Counted from the first letter of the stretch, positions 1 to 10,648 are shown. The stretch is DNA of 64,000 nt from an uncultured Thiotrichales bacterium (GCA_903870015.1 CAIQBE010000003.1:29555-93554); one strand, 5' to 3'. Notes: generated by a model from the letters alone, not told the origin. Program-made: numbers and translations.

Positions 1-8
1 GCTGTCAT
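1..8 (-). CDS. cyoC: Start of cytochrome o oxidase subunit III (partial)
   Basis: An ATG on the minus strand at 8 to 6 begins one base after the cyoB stop (TAA at 12-10), and only about three codons lie inside the window. In the canonical cyoABCDE operon the gene after cyoB is cyoC, so the call rests on position and tight spacing. No diagnostic sequence is visible. Confidence 0.5.
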
Positions 9-9
9 A

Positions 10-2007
10 TTATACCCCATGTCTTAATTTTGCTTCTGTTGCTGCAACTTCAGCTGCAGGTACATAGTAATCGATATTAAAGTTAAAGGTCCGTGCAATC
101 ACGAATGCAAACATTGCTAGGCCAGAAACTACGGCAATTAAAGGCATTTCCCAAATCATGGCAAAGCCAAATACCGCACCGGTTACGCCAATCACAAAGC
201 CCAGAGATGTGCTCTTTGGCATGTGAATGTCTTCGTAATGGGGTTTTTGAGGTGCAATACCGGCTTTCTGAGCATGCTCTTTATCCAGCCAGAATTGATC
301 TCTACCATGAACGACTGGCGTTACTGCGAAATTATAAAATGGTGGAGGTGAAGGAATTGACCATTCTAACGTTCTGCCATCCCATGGATCGCCTGTGGTA
401 TCGCGATAACCGGCCTTGTTGCGATTTTTGATACTTACGATAATTTGTAAGACTTGAAAACCAATACCGCAAGCAATCACAAGTGCACCTATGCAAGCGA
501 CGACTAAGAACGGATGGAAGCCTGATGCCACGTCATAGTGATTGATACGACGGGTCATACCCATTAAGCCTAAAACATAAAGTGGCATGAATGCGATTAA
601 GAAGCCTAAGAACCAGCACCAGAATGCGAGCTTGCCTAGTTTTTCATTGAGCTTAAAGCCAAAGAGTTTGGGGAACCAGTAGGTAAAGCCAGCGAATAAT
701 CCAAACACTACCCCGCCAATAATGGTATTGTGGAAATGTGCAATCAAGAACACGCTATTGTGGACTTGGAAGTCAACGCCAGGCACTGACATTAATACGC
801 CTGTCATGCCACCAATCGAGAACGTGATGATGAAGGCAATCATCCAAAACATGGGAGTTTGATAGCTAATACGTCCGCGATACATGGTCGCCATCCAGTT
901 GAAAATTTTAACGCCTGTTGGGATTGAGATGATCATCGTCGCAATACCAAAGAATGAGTTAACATCCGCGCCTGCACCCATGGTGAAGAAGTGATGTAAC
1001 CATACGGTAAAGGATAATATCGTAATAGCCGCGGTTGCCCAGACCATGGCAGCGTAACCGAACAAAGCCTTTTTACAAAACGTCGCAACGACTTCTGAGA
1101 AAATACCAAAGGCAGGCAATACCAATATATAAACCTCAGGATGGCCCCAGGTCCAGATCAGGTTAATATACATCATTGGGTTACCGCCGAAATCGGAAGT
1201 AAAGAAATGCATACCCAAGAAGCGATCGAGGAACAGCATGGTGAGGGTCATGTTTAAAATCGGGAAAGACACAACGATGAGAATCATTGAACATAAAACT
1301 GACCAGGTAAACAAAGGCATTCTCATTAAGGTCATGCCTGGGCAGCGCATTTTAATAATGGTTACAAAGATATTAATACCGCCAATTAATGTCCCGAACC
1401 CTGAAAGCGTGAGTGCCCATAAATAATAGTCAACGCCTACGCCTGGGCTGTATGCAAGCTCTGATAGTGGCGGATAAGCCAGCCAGCCAGTTGCGGCAAA
1501 ATCCCCGATTACGAGCGAAATTAATACGAGCCCTGCGCCTGCTGCGGTGAGCCAAAAGCTTAAAGAATTTAAGTAAGGGTACGCTACGTCACGAGCACCG
1601 ATTTGTAAGGGCACAATGATATTGACAAGACCGAAAACAAACGCCATCGCCATGAAGAAAATCATGATCACGCCGTGGGCGGTAAAGATTTGGTCATAAT
1701 GTTCTGGGGGTAAATAACCCATATTACTCCCAACGGCTATCGCTTGTTGTGTTCTCATTAATAAAGCATCAGAGAAGCCACGCAGTAACATGACGAACGC
1801 TAAAATCAAATACATGATCCCAATTTTTTTGTGATCGACCGATGTTAGCCACTCGGTCCAGAGCCATTTCCATTTTTTAAAATAAAAAATGACGCCCAAT
1901 ACCGCAGCGGCAACAACGCCCATAAGTACGGCTGCACTCATAATGATAGGATTATGATACGGAATAGCCTCAAGGGTTAATTTTCCAAATATTAAGTTTT
2001 CAAGCAT
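10..2007 (-). CDS. cyoB: Cytochrome o ubiquinol oxidase subunit I
   Basis: This is the heme-copper oxidase catalytic subunit of the inner membrane, which oxidises ubiquinol, reduces oxygen to water and pumps protons. At 665 residues it matches the usual length of about 663. It has some 14-15 hydrophobic segments. The heme-copper signature is present: [14 protein letters not shown] for the Cu-B/Tyr site, HHFFTMG, and HFHNTIIGG with the axial histidines. The N-terminal extra helix before the DHKKIG motif is typical of CyoB rather than cytochrome c oxidases. The gene follows cyoA by 14 bases and precedes cyoC, consistent with one operon. The ATG at 2007 has a purine-rich GGAAGGGA upstream. Confidence 0.97.
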   Translation of the reverse strand: MLENLIFGKLTLEAIPYHNPIIMSAAVLMGVVAAAVLGVIFYFKKWKWLWTEWLTSVDHKKIGIMYLILAFVMLLRGFSDALLMRTQQAIAVGSNMGYLPPEHYDQIFTAHGVIMIFFMAMAFVFGLVNIIVPLQIGARDVAYPYLNSLSFWLTAAGAGLVLISLVIGDFAATGWLAYPPLSELAYSPGVGVDYYLWALTLSGFGTLIGGINIFVTIIKMRCPGMTLMRMPLFTWSVLCSMILIVVSFPILNMTLTMLFLDRFLGMHFFTSDFGGNPMMYINLIWTWGHPEVYILVLPAFGIFSEVVATFCKKALFGYAAMVWATAAITILSFTVWLHHFFTMGAGADVNSFFGIATMIISIPTGVKIFNWMATMYRGRISYQTPMFWMIAFIITFSIGGMTGVLMSVPGVDFQVHNSVFLIAHFHNTIIGGVVFGLFAGFTYWFPKLFGFKLNEKLGKLAFWCWFLGFLIAFMPLYVLGLMGMTRRINHYDVASGFHPFLVVACIGALVIACGIGFQVLQIIVSIKNRNKAGYRDTTGDPWDGRTLEWSIPSPPPFYNFAVTPVVHGRDQFWLDKEHAQKAGIAPQKPHYEDIHMPKSTSLGFVIGVTGAVFGFAMIWEMPLIAVVSGLAMFAFVIARTFNFNIDYYVPAAEVAATEAKLRHGV

Positions 2008-2021
2008 GGTATTTTCCCTTC

Positions 2022-2927
2022 CTAATTTTTATTAGAATGTTGCATGGTATTTTGATTATTGCTCATGTGGCTCATATCTGGCCCCATGTATTTCATGATG
2101 ACGTTGCCAAATAAATTATTGGTAACGGATGAGAACAGCATCACTGGGTTGTTTTCGCTGGGCTGAACCAGTTTATTATAGGTGTTCATGTCTAAAATAT
2201 TTTTGGAGGCTTTGACGCTCTTGACCCAAGCATCAAACTCTTGCTCTGAACCTGCGTGCGCAATAAAAGTCATGCCAGTAAAGCCCTGGCCGCTAAAGCT
2301 AACTGAGCGCCCTTTGTAATCGCCAGGGGCGTCAGCAATCAAATGCAGCTTGGTTTGCATACCTGCCATTGCATAAATTTGTCCGCCCAATTGAGGGATT
2401 TGGAAAGAATTCATGGGGGCATCGGATGTAATTAAGAAGTTCACTGGGGTATTCACTGGGAACTCAATGTAATTCACTGTCGCAATATTTTGATCAGGGT
2501 AGATAAATAACCATTTCCAATCCAATGCAATTACTTGAATGGTGACTGGCTGTCCTGCGCCCTTCACATCAAGGGGTTTGTATGGATCTAATTCATGAGT
2601 AGTGCGCCAGGTCATCGTGCCTAGTACGGAGATAATGATGATTGGTAAAACCCACCAGCCGGCCTCAAGTGCAGTGCCGTGTGCCCAATTGGGACTATAT
2701 TTTGCCTTGGTATTGGAGGCGCGATATTTTCTGGCAATTAACAGCGTTAAAATAATGACCGGGATTACGATCGTTAACATTAACAATAGCGCATCAATCA
2801 TCAGCTTTTTTTCATGGGCAGCGATCATACCCTTGGGGTCTAGCACCATGGGGGTATTACATGCGGTTAGTAATCCAATGGATCCTAGTGTTACGATAAA
2901 TAAAAGAACGTGTCGAAGTTTAATCAC
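2022..2927 (-). CDS. cyoA: Cytochrome o ubiquinol oxidase subunit II
   Basis: Subunit II of the quinol oxidase is a membrane-anchored lipoprotein with a periplasmic cupredoxin domain. The N-terminus is a lipoprotein signal with lipobox LTAC and Cys at residue 23. Two further transmembrane segments follow at about 43-65 and 92-110, then the cupredoxin fold from about residue 125. In the [12 protein letters not shown] to MAGMQ stretch the Cu-A cysteines of cytochrome c oxidase are absent, as expected for a quinol oxidase. The C-terminus is rich in His, Met and Asn. The length of 301 residues is near the usual 315. It is the first gene of the operon, and its start codon is GTG with AAGGAG 11 bases upstream. 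Confidence 0.96.
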   Translation of the reverse strand: MIKLRHVLLFIVTLGSIGLLTACNTPMVLDPKGMIAAHEKKLMIDALLLMLTIVIPVIILTLLIARKYRASNTKAKYSPNWAHGTALEAGWWVLPIIIISVLGTMTWRTTHELDPYKPLDVKGAGQPVTIQVIALDWKWLFIYPDQNIATVNYIEFPVNTPVNFLITSDAPMNSFQIPQLGGQIYAMAGMQTKLHLIADAPGDYKGRSVSFSGQGFTGMTFIAHAGSEQEFDAWVKSVKASKNILDMNTYNKLVQPSENNPVMLFSSVTNNLFGNVIMKYMGPDMSHMSNNQNTMQHSNKN

Positions 2928-2954
2928 GGTGTTAGAGTCTCCTTCGCCTAATGT

Positions 2955-2982
2955 TTGTCAAATAAATTTGCGATCATATGTT
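2955..2982 (+). promoter_or_regulatory. Candidate sigma-70 promoter of the yajR-like gene
   Basis: TTGTCA at 2955-2960 and TATGTT at 2977-2982 are separated by 16 bases, about 40 bases before the yajR-like ATG. The region between cyoA and this gene is divergent and only 95 bases long, so it must also hold the cyo promoter, which I could not place. The call rests on hexamer similarity only. Confidence 0.35.
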
Positions 2983-3022
2983 ATCATAGTGATTCGAAAT
3001 TACAACAGGAGTATTGGTAGCG

Positions 3023-4357
3023 ATGATGACACCTAAAGAGAAAAAGGCGACGCTGTGTTTGGCGGGTATTTACGCCTTTCGTATGCTCGGCTTGTTTATG
3101 ATTTTACCTATTTTTAGCTTATATACCCATCAATTACTATATGCTAATGCAACCCTTATTGGCTTGGCGCTAGGGATTTACGGACTGACTCAGGCGCTCT
3201 TTCAGCTGCCTTTTGCCATGATTTCTGATCGTATTGGGCGTAAGCCTGTGATTGTCTTTGGGCTGATATTATTTGTGCTTGGTAGCGTGGTTGCAGCTTT
3301 AAGTCATAATATCTATTGGATTATTGTAGGGCGAGCGATTCAAGGGGCTGGGGCTGTGGGCAGTACTTTGATTGCCTTGCTTGCTGATACGACTGAAGAT
3401 GAGCATCGTTTAAAAGCCATGTCAATGATTGGTATGACTATTGGGTTTTCATTTATGGTTGCGATTATTTTAGGGCCTATTTTAGATGGCTGGTTTGGTT
3501 TGTCCGGGATTTTTTGGTTGACGGCAGGCTTGGCTTGCTTGGGTATCTTAATGTTGCGCATGGTGCCAACGCCAGATAAGCATGTGCTGCATCGTGACAG
3601 TGAACCGGTCTTGAGTCAATTTAAAAATATCTTACTCATGCCTGAATTACTACGCTTAAATTTTGGGATTTTTGCTTCCCACGCGATTTTAATGTCGATG
3701 TTTGTAGTGCTGCCGATGATTTTAGTTGGCGCAACGGGGTTGCATGAAAATCAGCAGTGGATGGTGTATTTGCCAGTGTTAATCATAGCCTGTGCGGTGA
3801 TGATGCCCTTTGTGATTATTGCTGAAGCCAAGCGGTTGATCAAGCCGATTTTTATCGGTGCGATTTTTTGCGTGACCCTGGCGCAAGGTTTGTTTGAATT
3901 TTTCCATCAAAATATTTTTGGCGTGGCGCTGATTATGTGTTTGTTCTTTACTGCCTTTACTTTGTTAGAAGGCATCTTGCCCTCTCTCGTTTCAAAAATT
4001 GCACCCGCAGGCAATAAAGGCACGGCGATGGGGATATATTCAACCTCACAGTTTTTAGGTATTTTTTGTGGCGGCAGCCTGGGTGGTTTGATTTATAGTG
4101 ATTTTGGTGCGCATGGGCTATTTATGTTTTCGGGCTTCCTTGGTTTATTATGGTTATTGCTTGCAATCACGATGAAGCAACCGCCCTATTTGAGTTCAAA
4201 AATTTTGACTGTGGGTGTTTTAAATGATACTGAAGCAGCGGCCTTGCAGTTAAAATTATTGGCAATGCCGGGTGTGAAAGATGTCATGATTAGCAAGGAT
4301 GAGGGCATTGCTTATTTAAAAGTGGATAAGAAAGAATTGGCTGCAGATGCGTTTTAA
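3023..4357 (+). CDS. yajR: YajR-like MFS transporter with C-terminal cytosolic domain
   Basis: This is a major facilitator superfamily proton-coupled transporter of the inner membrane. Twelve hydrophobic segments are visible. The MFS motif A, DRIGRKPVI, follows the second segment, and the family motif GRAIQGAGAVGS marks helix 4. After the last helix comes a hydrophilic tail of about 65 residues (KILTVGVLNDTEAAAL to LKVDKKEL) with the ferredoxin-like pattern of the YAM domain of E. coli YajR, and total length is also like YajR (454). The substrate is unknown even in E. coli. The longer frame opens at TTG 3014, but AGGAG at 3007-3011 fits the ATG at 3023, which I chose. It stops 4 bases from the convergent neighbour. 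Confidence 0.85.
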   Translation: MMTPKEKKATLCLAGIYAFRMLGLFMILPIFSLYTHQLLYANATLIGLALGIYGLTQALFQLPFAMISDRIGRKPVIVFGLILFVLGSVVAALSHNIYWIIVGRAIQGAGAVGSTLIALLADTTEDEHRLKAMSMIGMTIGFSFMVAIILGPILDGWFGLSGIFWLTAGLACLGILMLRMVPTPDKHVLHRDSEPVLSQFKNILLMPELLRLNFGIFASHAILMSMFVVLPMILVGATGLHENQQWMVYLPVLIIACAVMMPFVIIAEAKRLIKPIFIGAIFCVTLAQGLFEFFHQNIFGVALIMCLFFTAFTLLEGILPSLVSKIAPAGNKGTAMGIYSTSQFLGIFCGGSLGGLIYSDFGAHGLFMFSGFLGLLWLLLAITMKQPPYLSSKILTVGVLNDTEAAALQLKLLAMPGVKDVMISKDEGIAYLKVDKKELAADAF

Positions 4358-4361
4358 TTTT

Positions 4362-4679
4362 TTATCGATCGTAGCCTGAATTTATTGCTTTGGGCGTTGT
4401 GCCTAAAAGACTTTTCATAGTTGTGCTTGTATTGCTTGGCTCGCTATTCATGTTTTTTTCTGCTTTATTGCCTTCTATCATGGATAGCTGAGCTAGCTGT
4501 CTAATTTTTTCTTTTTCGCCCTCTGTTTTATTGGGGTCAAGAAGAGATGTGTAAGCTTCGGATGCCCCGTGATAATAGAGCATTGCTAGATTATTGTCAG
4601 CTTTGACTGCTCGGTCAAATGCTTCCATGCTTTTTACTGCATTATTCATATCATTCTGTGCAATTGGATCCTGGTTCAT
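4362..4679 (-). CDS. Small helical protein resembling an MIT domain
   Basis: I recognise no standard bacterial family in this 105-residue protein. Residues about 11-76 look like three amphipathic helices, with the spacing AFDRAVKADNN, then LAMLYYHGASEAYTSLL, then EKEKIRQLAQLSMIEGNKAEK. This resembles the MIT (microtubule interacting and trafficking) helical bundle of eukaryotic Vps4-type proteins: an Ala-rich first helix ending in D, an LY-x-HA second helix, and a third helix ending in RAE/KAE. A TPR fragment is the main alternative. The Ser/Thr-rich tail is probably disordered. There is no signal peptide. The ATG at 4679 has AAGG seven bases upstream. It is convergent with the yajR-like gene and downstream of recQ. 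The MIT reading is inference from pattern only. Confidence 0.6.
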   Translation of the reverse strand: MNQDPIAQNDMNNAVKSMEAFDRAVKADNNLAMLYYHGASEAYTSLLDPNKTEGEKEKIRQLAQLSMIEGNKAEKNMNSEPSNTSTTMKSLLGTTPKAINSGYDR

Positions 4680-4755
4680 GATACTGCCTTGTGAATTATT
4701 TATTTATAATTATAGTATTTGGTGGGAAAAATGTCAATATATTTTTATTTTTTTC

Positions 4756-6576
4756 TTAACAAAACTCGGTAATCGCTTGTAAAAATGTTGCGCCATAATT
4801 TTCAAGTTTCTTACGCCCAACTCCATGAATTTCCAAGAATTCATCGGCGTTTTTAGGGCGTTTGACTGCCATATCGATGAGTGATGCATCACCAAAGACT
4901 ACAAAAGGTGGCACGCCAGCCTTTTGTGCCAAATCTTTGCGTAATTGGCGTAGATGCTCAAATAAGGCTTCATCGTACTCGACATCACCTATAGCCTTCG
5001 CTATTTTTGCTTTGGGCTTTTTGCTGATGACTTCTTTAAATCTGGGCTTGGCTAAGGTGAGTTTTTTCTCTCCGCGTAAGATTAAGCCTGCGGCTGCTGT
5101 TAAACGTAAAATAGAATAATTAGCAATATCCTGCTCAAGATAGCCCATATGAATGAGTTGGCGAAATACGCTATGCCATTCATCGTTAGTAAGGTGTTTG
5201 CCAATGCCATAAGTAGAGAGGGATTCATGTCCTAGTTGTTTAACCCGAGCGCTTGCTCCGCCGCGCAAGATCTCAATCACATAACTCACGCCGTAACGTT
5301 GTTGCATTCGGTAGACACAGGATAGTGCCTTTTGTGCATCGATGGTGCCATCATAGGTTTCGGGGGGATTCAGGCAAATATCGCAGTTGCCACAATCTTC
5401 ATCTAACTGTTCGTTAAAATAATTTAATAACACCCGTCGCCGGCAAGTTTGGGCTTCGGCAAAACTGGTCATGCAATTGAGCTTATGAGTTTCGATACGT
5501 TTTCGATCGTCATCAGTGCCGTTCTCGATAAAGCTTCGAATTAATGCGCTATCGCCTAAACTATAGAGCAATAAGGCTTCTGAAGCCAGGCCATCACGCC
5601 CTGCTCTGCCGGTTTCTTGATAATAGCCCTCGATGTGCTTGGGTAAATCATAATGCACGACAAAGCGGACGTTCGGCTTGTCAATGCCCATGCCAAAGGC
5701 AATGGTTGCAACCATGATATTGACATCATCGCGCTTAAAAGCTTCTTGGTTTTTTTGGCGTACTTGAGCAGGTAAGCCTGCATGATAAGGCTCGGCGCTA
5801 AAGCCTTGTTCTTTTAGTTTTTCAGCGACCTCTTCCACGCGTTTGCGACTTAGGCAATAGACAATACCCGACTCGCCTTTGCGATCTTTTAAAAAGTCGC
5901 TTAATTGATTAAATGGTTTTTGTTTTTCTAAAATACTGTAACGGATATTGGGGCGATTAAAGCTCGCGACGTGGACTTTGGCCTTGTGTAAATTTAGCCG
6001 TTGAATAATATCATTGCGGGTTTGTTTATCTGCCGTGGCGGTTAGCGCAATCATGGGTACGTTAGGGAAATGCTCGCGTAGTTGCCCCAGCATTAAATAT
6101 TCTGGGCGAAAATCATGGCCCCACTGCGAAACGCAGTGCGCCTCGTCAATTGCAAATAGTGCTAAATTCAGCTCTTGTAAGCGGGCGATAAAAGACTCTG
6201 TCATCAAGCGCTCGGGCGCAACATAGAGTAAATTGAGCATGCCGTTATAGAGTTGCGCCAGCGTTTGCTTGGCCTCAGATTCGGTCATTGAGGAATTGTA
6301 ATAAGCCGCAGCCACGCCATTGGCGCGCAGTGCCTGCACTTGATCTTGCATGAGGGCAATGAGCGGTGATATGACGATGGCAACGCCAGGACGTACAATC
6401 GCAGGGATTTGATAACAGAGCGATTTGCCGCCGCCTGTGGGCATTAAGACAAAATGATCTTCGCCAGCAATAACGCTATCAATGATTTTGTCTTGCCCGG
6501 GGCGAAACTGCTCAAAGCCGAAAGTGTCGCGTAGAATCGCTCGCGCTTGCTCTGTTTGTGTATTTAGAGTTTCCAA
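4756..6576 (-). CDS. recQ: ATP-dependent DNA helicase RecQ
   Basis: RecQ is a 3'-5' DNA helicase for recombination initiation and fork repair. Walker A (MPTGGGKS, residues 46-52) and the DEAH box (144-147) are present. So is the RecQ signature TIAFGMGIDKPNVRFVVH with the downstream GYYQETGRAGRDG arginine-finger motif. The zinc site (CRRRVLLNYFNE, then CGNCDIC) and the winged helix follow. The C-terminal HRDC domain (about 525-603) includes EIHGVGRKKLENYG. The length of 606 equals E. coli RecQ at about 609. The start is TTG at 6576 because no in-frame ATG lies nearby, and the Shine-Dalgarno is weak. Confidence 0.97.
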   Translation of the reverse strand: METLNTQTEQARAILRDTFGFEQFRPGQDKIIDSVIAGEDHFVLMPTGGGKSLCYQIPAIVRPGVAIVISPLIALMQDQVQALRANGVAAAYYNSSMTESEAKQTLAQLYNGMLNLLYVAPERLMTESFIARLQELNLALFAIDEAHCVSQWGHDFRPEYLMLGQLREHFPNVPMIALTATADKQTRNDIIQRLNLHKAKVHVASFNRPNIRYSILEKQKPFNQLSDFLKDRKGESGIVYCLSRKRVEEVAEKLKEQGFSAEPYHAGLPAQVRQKNQEAFKRDDVNIMVATIAFGMGIDKPNVRFVVHYDLPKHIEGYYQETGRAGRDGLASEALLLYSLGDSALIRSFIENGTDDDRKRIETHKLNCMTSFAEAQTCRRRVLLNYFNEQLDEDCGNCDICLNPPETYDGTIDAQKALSCVYRMQQRYGVSYVIEILRGGASARVKQLGHESLSTYGIGKHLTNDEWHSVFRQLIHMGYLEQDIANYSILRLTAAAGLILRGEKKLTLAKPRFKEVISKKPKAKIAKAIGDVEYDEALFEHLRQLRKDLAQKAGVPPFVVFGDASLIDMAVKRPKNADEFLEIHGVGRKKLENYGATFLQAITEFC

Positions 6577-6696
6577 AGAGCCCGGCCTTGTACTTGATGA
6601 TCAATAGATGACTCATTGTAGCACTAAAGTGGTCGGGCTTAAATCTTTGTTGGCATAAATATTTTGCCATCTTTTAAAAGCGCTCGTTGTAATAGA

Positions 6697-8076
6697 TTAA
6701 TGCCTATCTAGGCCGGCATCACTAGAGGCAGCGGCTCCTGTTGCATGAGGTGCTGCATCTATTGGGTGAAATACAGTAGCTGCCTCAGATATTGCGCTGC
6801 TTTGTTTCTGCATGCCAGCATCATAAACTGTTAATAATGCTTGCGCATCCGTGGCTCGCCCTGTTCTAAAAAACTGGCTAATCGCAAACTTATAGAGATG
6901 CTCAGTGAGCTGGTTAATATGAGGTTTTAGTTCTGATTTTTCAGGCGCACCTTCCCAGCTTGCCTTGGCTAAAATGATCTCAAGTGTTTTTTGCGATTCC
7001 TTTAAAAAAGCTGTTATTTTGTTAAAATTTGCATCATGGGGGGATTCCCATTTAAAAGCTGGCTCGGTGATTGGCAGATAACAAGCTCTGAATTCTGAGG
7101 TTGCTTCTTCGATTTTTACTTCTACAATTGCCACTTTCTCATGTGTTATGATAAAAGTATTGTTAAGAAAGAGGCAGCCAAACGGAGAGGGTATAAAACC
7201 AGAGCTAGCAAATAGATTATTTATTTTTTCGTGTATGCCAGTGAGATCCGGATCTATTAATCTTGCATAGTTCCCCAGTGCGTAGCCATACAAATTTTTT
7301 ATCCGCACTGGTTTGGTTGGAGTGTCTTCCTCGCGATCGCTGTTAGAGAAATAAAATTCATTCGGTGGAATATATGTATAAGTGCTGCGTTCAAGAGACT
7401 CTCCTGCTTTGGATAAGAGTTGAGGTATGCTCTTGCTCCAGTATTCATGGCCGTAAGAATAGGCCAGCATGATGGGCTTTTCAGGGGTTCCATGACAATC
7501 TTCGGTTAATACGAAGGCTAGATAAATGCTGCTGCCCACATTGACTAGTCGTAAGTCTAGGTTGACGCGAGCTCTTTCTGCCTCTGCTTTTGGTGTTAGT
7601 ATATACTGCTTGACGCACTCCTGCTCGCTCGGCGTGTGTTGAATAAATCCGCCTACGTCGCCTTCATGCTCTGCATTAATATGTACGACAAATTTCCCGG
7701 GGAAATTGGGGCGCCAGCCCATGCCATAAGTTTCATCGGAGTCTCTTTCAATGAGCTCTCTTGTGGTTATGACTTCTTTAGTGCCTGTGCCTGTATATAA
7801 AAGCGCTGTTCCTGCTGAGGCGAAACCAATAATGACGATGCCATAACCTGCAGGGCCCATGTCTTTAAATGCCAATTCTGGTGATGAAAAATCTAATACT
7901 TTTGGAGGTATTGGCAGTGCTTCTGTCCCGCAAAGATCTAATCTTTGTGCGTCGGTGAAAGTAAGTGCTTGGCGTTTAGGGTTGAATCCTGGTTTGATGG
8001 TGCTTAGCGGCTGGCTTGAGACTCGGCCTTGTGTCATTACTTGCACTTCCATGTCGTGCGTGAGGGCGGCTTGCAT
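6697..8076 (-). CDS. SET-domain-like protein, candidate lysine methyltransferase effector
   Basis: This 459-residue protein has the two halves of a SET fold. At about 73-96 the pattern GPAGYGI-x8-SAGTALLYTG matches SET-N (G-x-G-hydrophobic, then GT-x-L-x-YTG). At about 131-149, VHINAEHEGDVGGFIQHT matches the INA-x-x-GN-x-ARFINHS motif. At 203-213, LAYSYGHEYW matches the L-x-x-DYG-x-x-YW motif that closes the SAM/lysine site. The usual N of NHS is Q here and the D of DYG is S, so activity is uncertain. No post-SET cysteine cluster is seen. Residues 215-459 match nothing I know. There is no signal peptide, and the tail is rich in Ala and Ser. A perfect TATAAT (minus) lies at 8105-8110. Bacterial SET proteins are often secreted effectors that methylate histones; that role is inferred here. 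Confidence 0.75.
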   Translation of the reverse strand: MQAALTHDMEVQVMTQGRVSSQPLSTIKPGFNPKRQALTFTDAQRLDLCGTEALPIPPKVLDFSSPELAFKDMGPAGYGIVIIGFASAGTALLYTGTGTKEVITTRELIERDSDETYGMGWRPNFPGKFVVHINAEHEGDVGGFIQHTPSEQECVKQYILTPKAEAERARVNLDLRLVNVGSSIYLAFVLTEDCHGTPEKPIMLAYSYGHEYWSKSIPQLLSKAGESLERSTYTYIPPNEFYFSNSDREEDTPTKPVRIKNLYGYALGNYARLIDPDLTGIHEKINNLFASSGFIPSPFGCLFLNNTFIITHEKVAIVEVKIEEATSEFRACYLPITEPAFKWESPHDANFNKITAFLKESQKTLEIILAKASWEGAPEKSELKPHINQLTEHLYKFAISQFFRTGRATDAQALLTVYDAGMQKQSSAISEAATVFHPIDAAPHATGAAASSDAGLDRH

Positions 8077-8142
8077 TTTTTAATCCATTTAATTATTCTT
8101 TTTTATTATAATATTTAAATAACTCACAAGCCAGTAACTTAT

Positions 8143-9903
8143 TTATTTTCCTATTTTAATTCCCAAATCAAGCAATTGCTTAACATCAACGGCTGCAGGT
8201 GCTTCGGTGAGTAAGCACTGCGCGCTTTGGGTTTTGGGGAAGGCGATGACGTCGCGAATATTATTCGTATTAGTCATGAGCATCACTAAGCGATCTAAGC
8301 CAAAGGCAATGCCGCCATGAGGGGGCGCGCCGCATTTGAGCGCATTAAGTAAAAATCCAAATTTTGCTTCGGCTTCTTCTTGGTTGATGCCGAGTAACTC
8401 AAATACTTTTTGTTGCATGCTTTGGTCATGAATACGGATAGACCCGCCCCCTACTTCGTAGCCGTTTAATACAATGTCATAGGCGTGGGCAGTAAGGTTT
8501 TCTGGATCGTTCAATTCATCTAAGCTTTTGATATTGGGTGCGGTGAAAGGATGGTGCACAGCGGCCCAGCGCCCTTCGCCTTTTTCAAACATGGGAAAGT
8601 CAGTAACCCACAGTGGCGCCCATTCGCAGGTGAAGAGTTTTAAATCATGACCCAGTTTAATGCGCAGTGCGCCAATGGAGGCGTTAACGACATCTTTGTG
8701 GCCGGCGCCAAAAAAGATAATATCGCCCGATTGTGCATCAACGCTCTCTAAAATTTTATTGACCGTTGCTTCGTCTAAAAATTTGATAATCGGTGATTGC
8801 AAGCCCTCTAGGCCCAGTGCTTTGTCATTGACTTTGATATAAGCCAAGCCTTTGGCACCGTAATTGCCTACGAACGCCCCGTAGTCATCGAGCATTTTGC
8901 GTGATAAAGTGTCGCAGCCCTTGGGGAGTTTGAGTGCCACGACGCGGCCATATTTGTCATTGGCGGCATCGCTAAATACTTTAAAGCTGCAGTCTTTGGC
9001 GATTGCACTTATATCAGTAAATTTTAAGGGGATGCGCAAGTCTGGCTTGTCGCTGCCGTAAAAATACATGGCTTCGCTATACGGCATGCGTGGAAAAGTG
9101 TCAAAACTAATATTTAAGATATTTTTAAAGACGGTTTTCATCAAACCTTCGGCCATCGTCATAATCCATTCTTGATCAATGAATGAGGCCTCGATATCGA
9201 TTTGGGTAAATTCGGGTTGGCGATCGGCGCGTAAATCTTCGTCGCGAAAGCATCGAACGATTTGATAATAACGATCAAAGCCAGAAACCATCAGCAGTTG
9301 TTTAAACAGCTGCGGGGATTGGGGTAGTGCATAAAAGGTGCCCTTGTGCACACGGCTGGGCACGAGATAATCGCGTGCGCCCTCTGGCGTTGCCCGAGTC
9401 ATCATTGGGGTTTCGATATCTAAAAAGCCTAGGTTTTCTAAATAGCTACGAACTTCCCGGGTGGTTATGCTTCGCAGCACGATGCGTTTTTGCATATCGG
9501 GGCGGCGCAAATCTAAGTAACGGTGTTTTAAGCGTACTTCTTCAGAGACTTGATGATAGTCATCGAGCATGAAGGCGGGCGTGATGGATTCATTAAGAAT
9601 CGTAAGTTCAGTGCCGATGACCTCGATTTTTCCAGTATTTAAATTGGCGTTGGCTTGCCCTTCTGGGCGTAAGCGTACTTTGCCCTGGGCTTTGATCACG
9701 TATTCGTTGCGAATGCGTTCAGCGGTTTTAAATATTTCGGCGAGTTCGGGTTGAAAGACGACTTGTAGTAATCCCGTGCGATCGCGTACATCTAAAAAAA
9801 TCACGCCACCATGATCGCGACGACGATGTACCCAGCCGTAAATTGTCACGGTTTCATCAATATTTTTTTCGGTAACTGTGCCTGTATAGTTAGTTCTGTC
9901 CAT
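8143..9903 (-). CDS. aspS: Aspartyl-tRNA synthetase
   Basis: This class II synthetase charges tRNA-Asp in the cytoplasm. It has the N-terminal OB-fold anticodon-binding domain ([20 protein letters not shown]) and motif 2 ([18 protein letters not shown]). The bacterial GAD insertion domain is centred on residues 300-420, and motif 3 is [13 protein letters not shown]. From the ATG at 9903 it is 586 residues, matching E. coli at 590. The open frame extends to 9927 inside fabG, but the family begins with the MDRTNY-like segment. The start lies one base after the fabG stop, so the two are probably translationally coupled. Confidence 0.97.
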   Translation of the reverse strand: MDRTNYTGTVTEKNIDETVTIYGWVHRRRDHGGVIFLDVRDRTGLLQVVFQPELAEIFKTAERIRNEYVIKAQGKVRLRPEGQANANLNTGKIEVIGTELTILNESITPAFMLDDYHQVSEEVRLKHRYLDLRRPDMQKRIVLRSITTREVRSYLENLGFLDIETPMMTRATPEGARDYLVPSRVHKGTFYALPQSPQLFKQLLMVSGFDRYYQIVRCFRDEDLRADRQPEFTQIDIEASFIDQEWIMTMAEGLMKTVFKNILNISFDTFPRMPYSEAMYFYGSDKPDLRIPLKFTDISAIAKDCSFKVFSDAANDKYGRVVALKLPKGCDTLSRKMLDDYGAFVGNYGAKGLAYIKVNDKALGLEGLQSPIIKFLDEATVNKILESVDAQSGDIIFFGAGHKDVVNASIGALRIKLGHDLKLFTCEWAPLWVTDFPMFEKGEGRWAAVHHPFTAPNIKSLDELNDPENLTAHAYDIVLNGYEVGGGSIRIHDQSMQQKVFELLGINQEEAEAKFGFLLNALKCGAPPHGGIAFGLDRLVMLMTNTNNIRDVIAFPKTQSAQCLLTEAPAAVDVKQLLDLGIKIGK

Positions 9904-9904
9904 G

Positions 9905-10648
9905 TTATACCATCGCCATCCCGCCATTCACATGCAGTGTTTGGCCAGTTATGTAGTTTGCGTCATCAGAGGCTAAAAAGTTAACTATTGCGGCAATATC
10001 ATTGGGCTTGCCGATACGTTTTAGGGGGATGCGTTCAATTAGAATATCGCGATATTCGGGCTTTAATTCATTAGTCATGTCAGTTTCAATAAAGCCAGGA
10101 GCAACGACGTTGACCGTAATATTGCGTGAACCAATTTCTTGCGCTAAAGATTTGGTAAAGCCAATCACACCGGCTTTGGCAGCGCAGTAATTCGCCTGAC
10201 CAGGATTGCCGCTTGTGCCCACGACCGAGCCGATATTAATGATTCTACCCCACTCGGCTTTCATCATTGGGCGGATGCAGGCTTTTGATAAGCGATAGAC
10301 AGAGCTTAAATTGGTGTTGACGACCGCAAGCCAGTCTTCTTCTGACATACGCATCATGAGGTTATCACGTGTAATGCCGGCGTTGTTGACTAAAATCAGG
10401 GCTTGTTTTTCCGTGGCTTGCAGATGCTTGATGAGTGATTCAACGCTACTGGGATTGGCAACATCTAATACCGCGCCCTCGCCTATTAGGTTATTTTCTT
10501 TTAAGACTTTATTGATGGCTTCTTTGCCAGTTTCTGAAGTTGCGGTTCCAACGACATAAGCGCCGGAGCTTGCGAGCTTTAACATAATCGCTTGACCAAT
10601 GCCACGACTGGCGCCAGTAATGAGCGCCACTTTGCCTGCTAGACTCAT
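9905..10648 (-). CDS. fabG: 3-oxoacyl-ACP reductase
   Basis: FabG is the NADPH-dependent reductase of type II fatty acid synthesis. The short-chain dehydrogenase signatures are intact: GASRGIG at the cofactor loop, NNAG, the catalytic Ser-Tyr-Lys set ([22 protein letters not shown]), and the FabG-typical ending [13 protein letters not shown]. At 247 residues it is normal length. AAGGAT lies before the ATG. It lies between truB and aspS rather than in a fabD-acpP cluster, so it has been moved from the usual fab operon or is an extra copy. The sequence reads as a genuine FabG. Confidence 0.93.
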   Translation of the reverse strand: MSLAGKVALITGASRGIGQAIMLKLASSGAYVVGTATSETGKEAINKVLKENNLIGEGAVLDVANPSSVESLIKHLQATEKQALILVNNAGITRDNLMMRMSEEDWLAVVNTNLSSVYRLSKACIRPMMKAEWGRIINIGSVVGTSGNPGQANYCAAKAGVIGFTKSLAQEIGSRNITVNVVAPGFIETDMTNELKPEYRDILIERIPLKRIGKPNDIAAIVNFLASDDANYITGQTLHVNGGMAMV

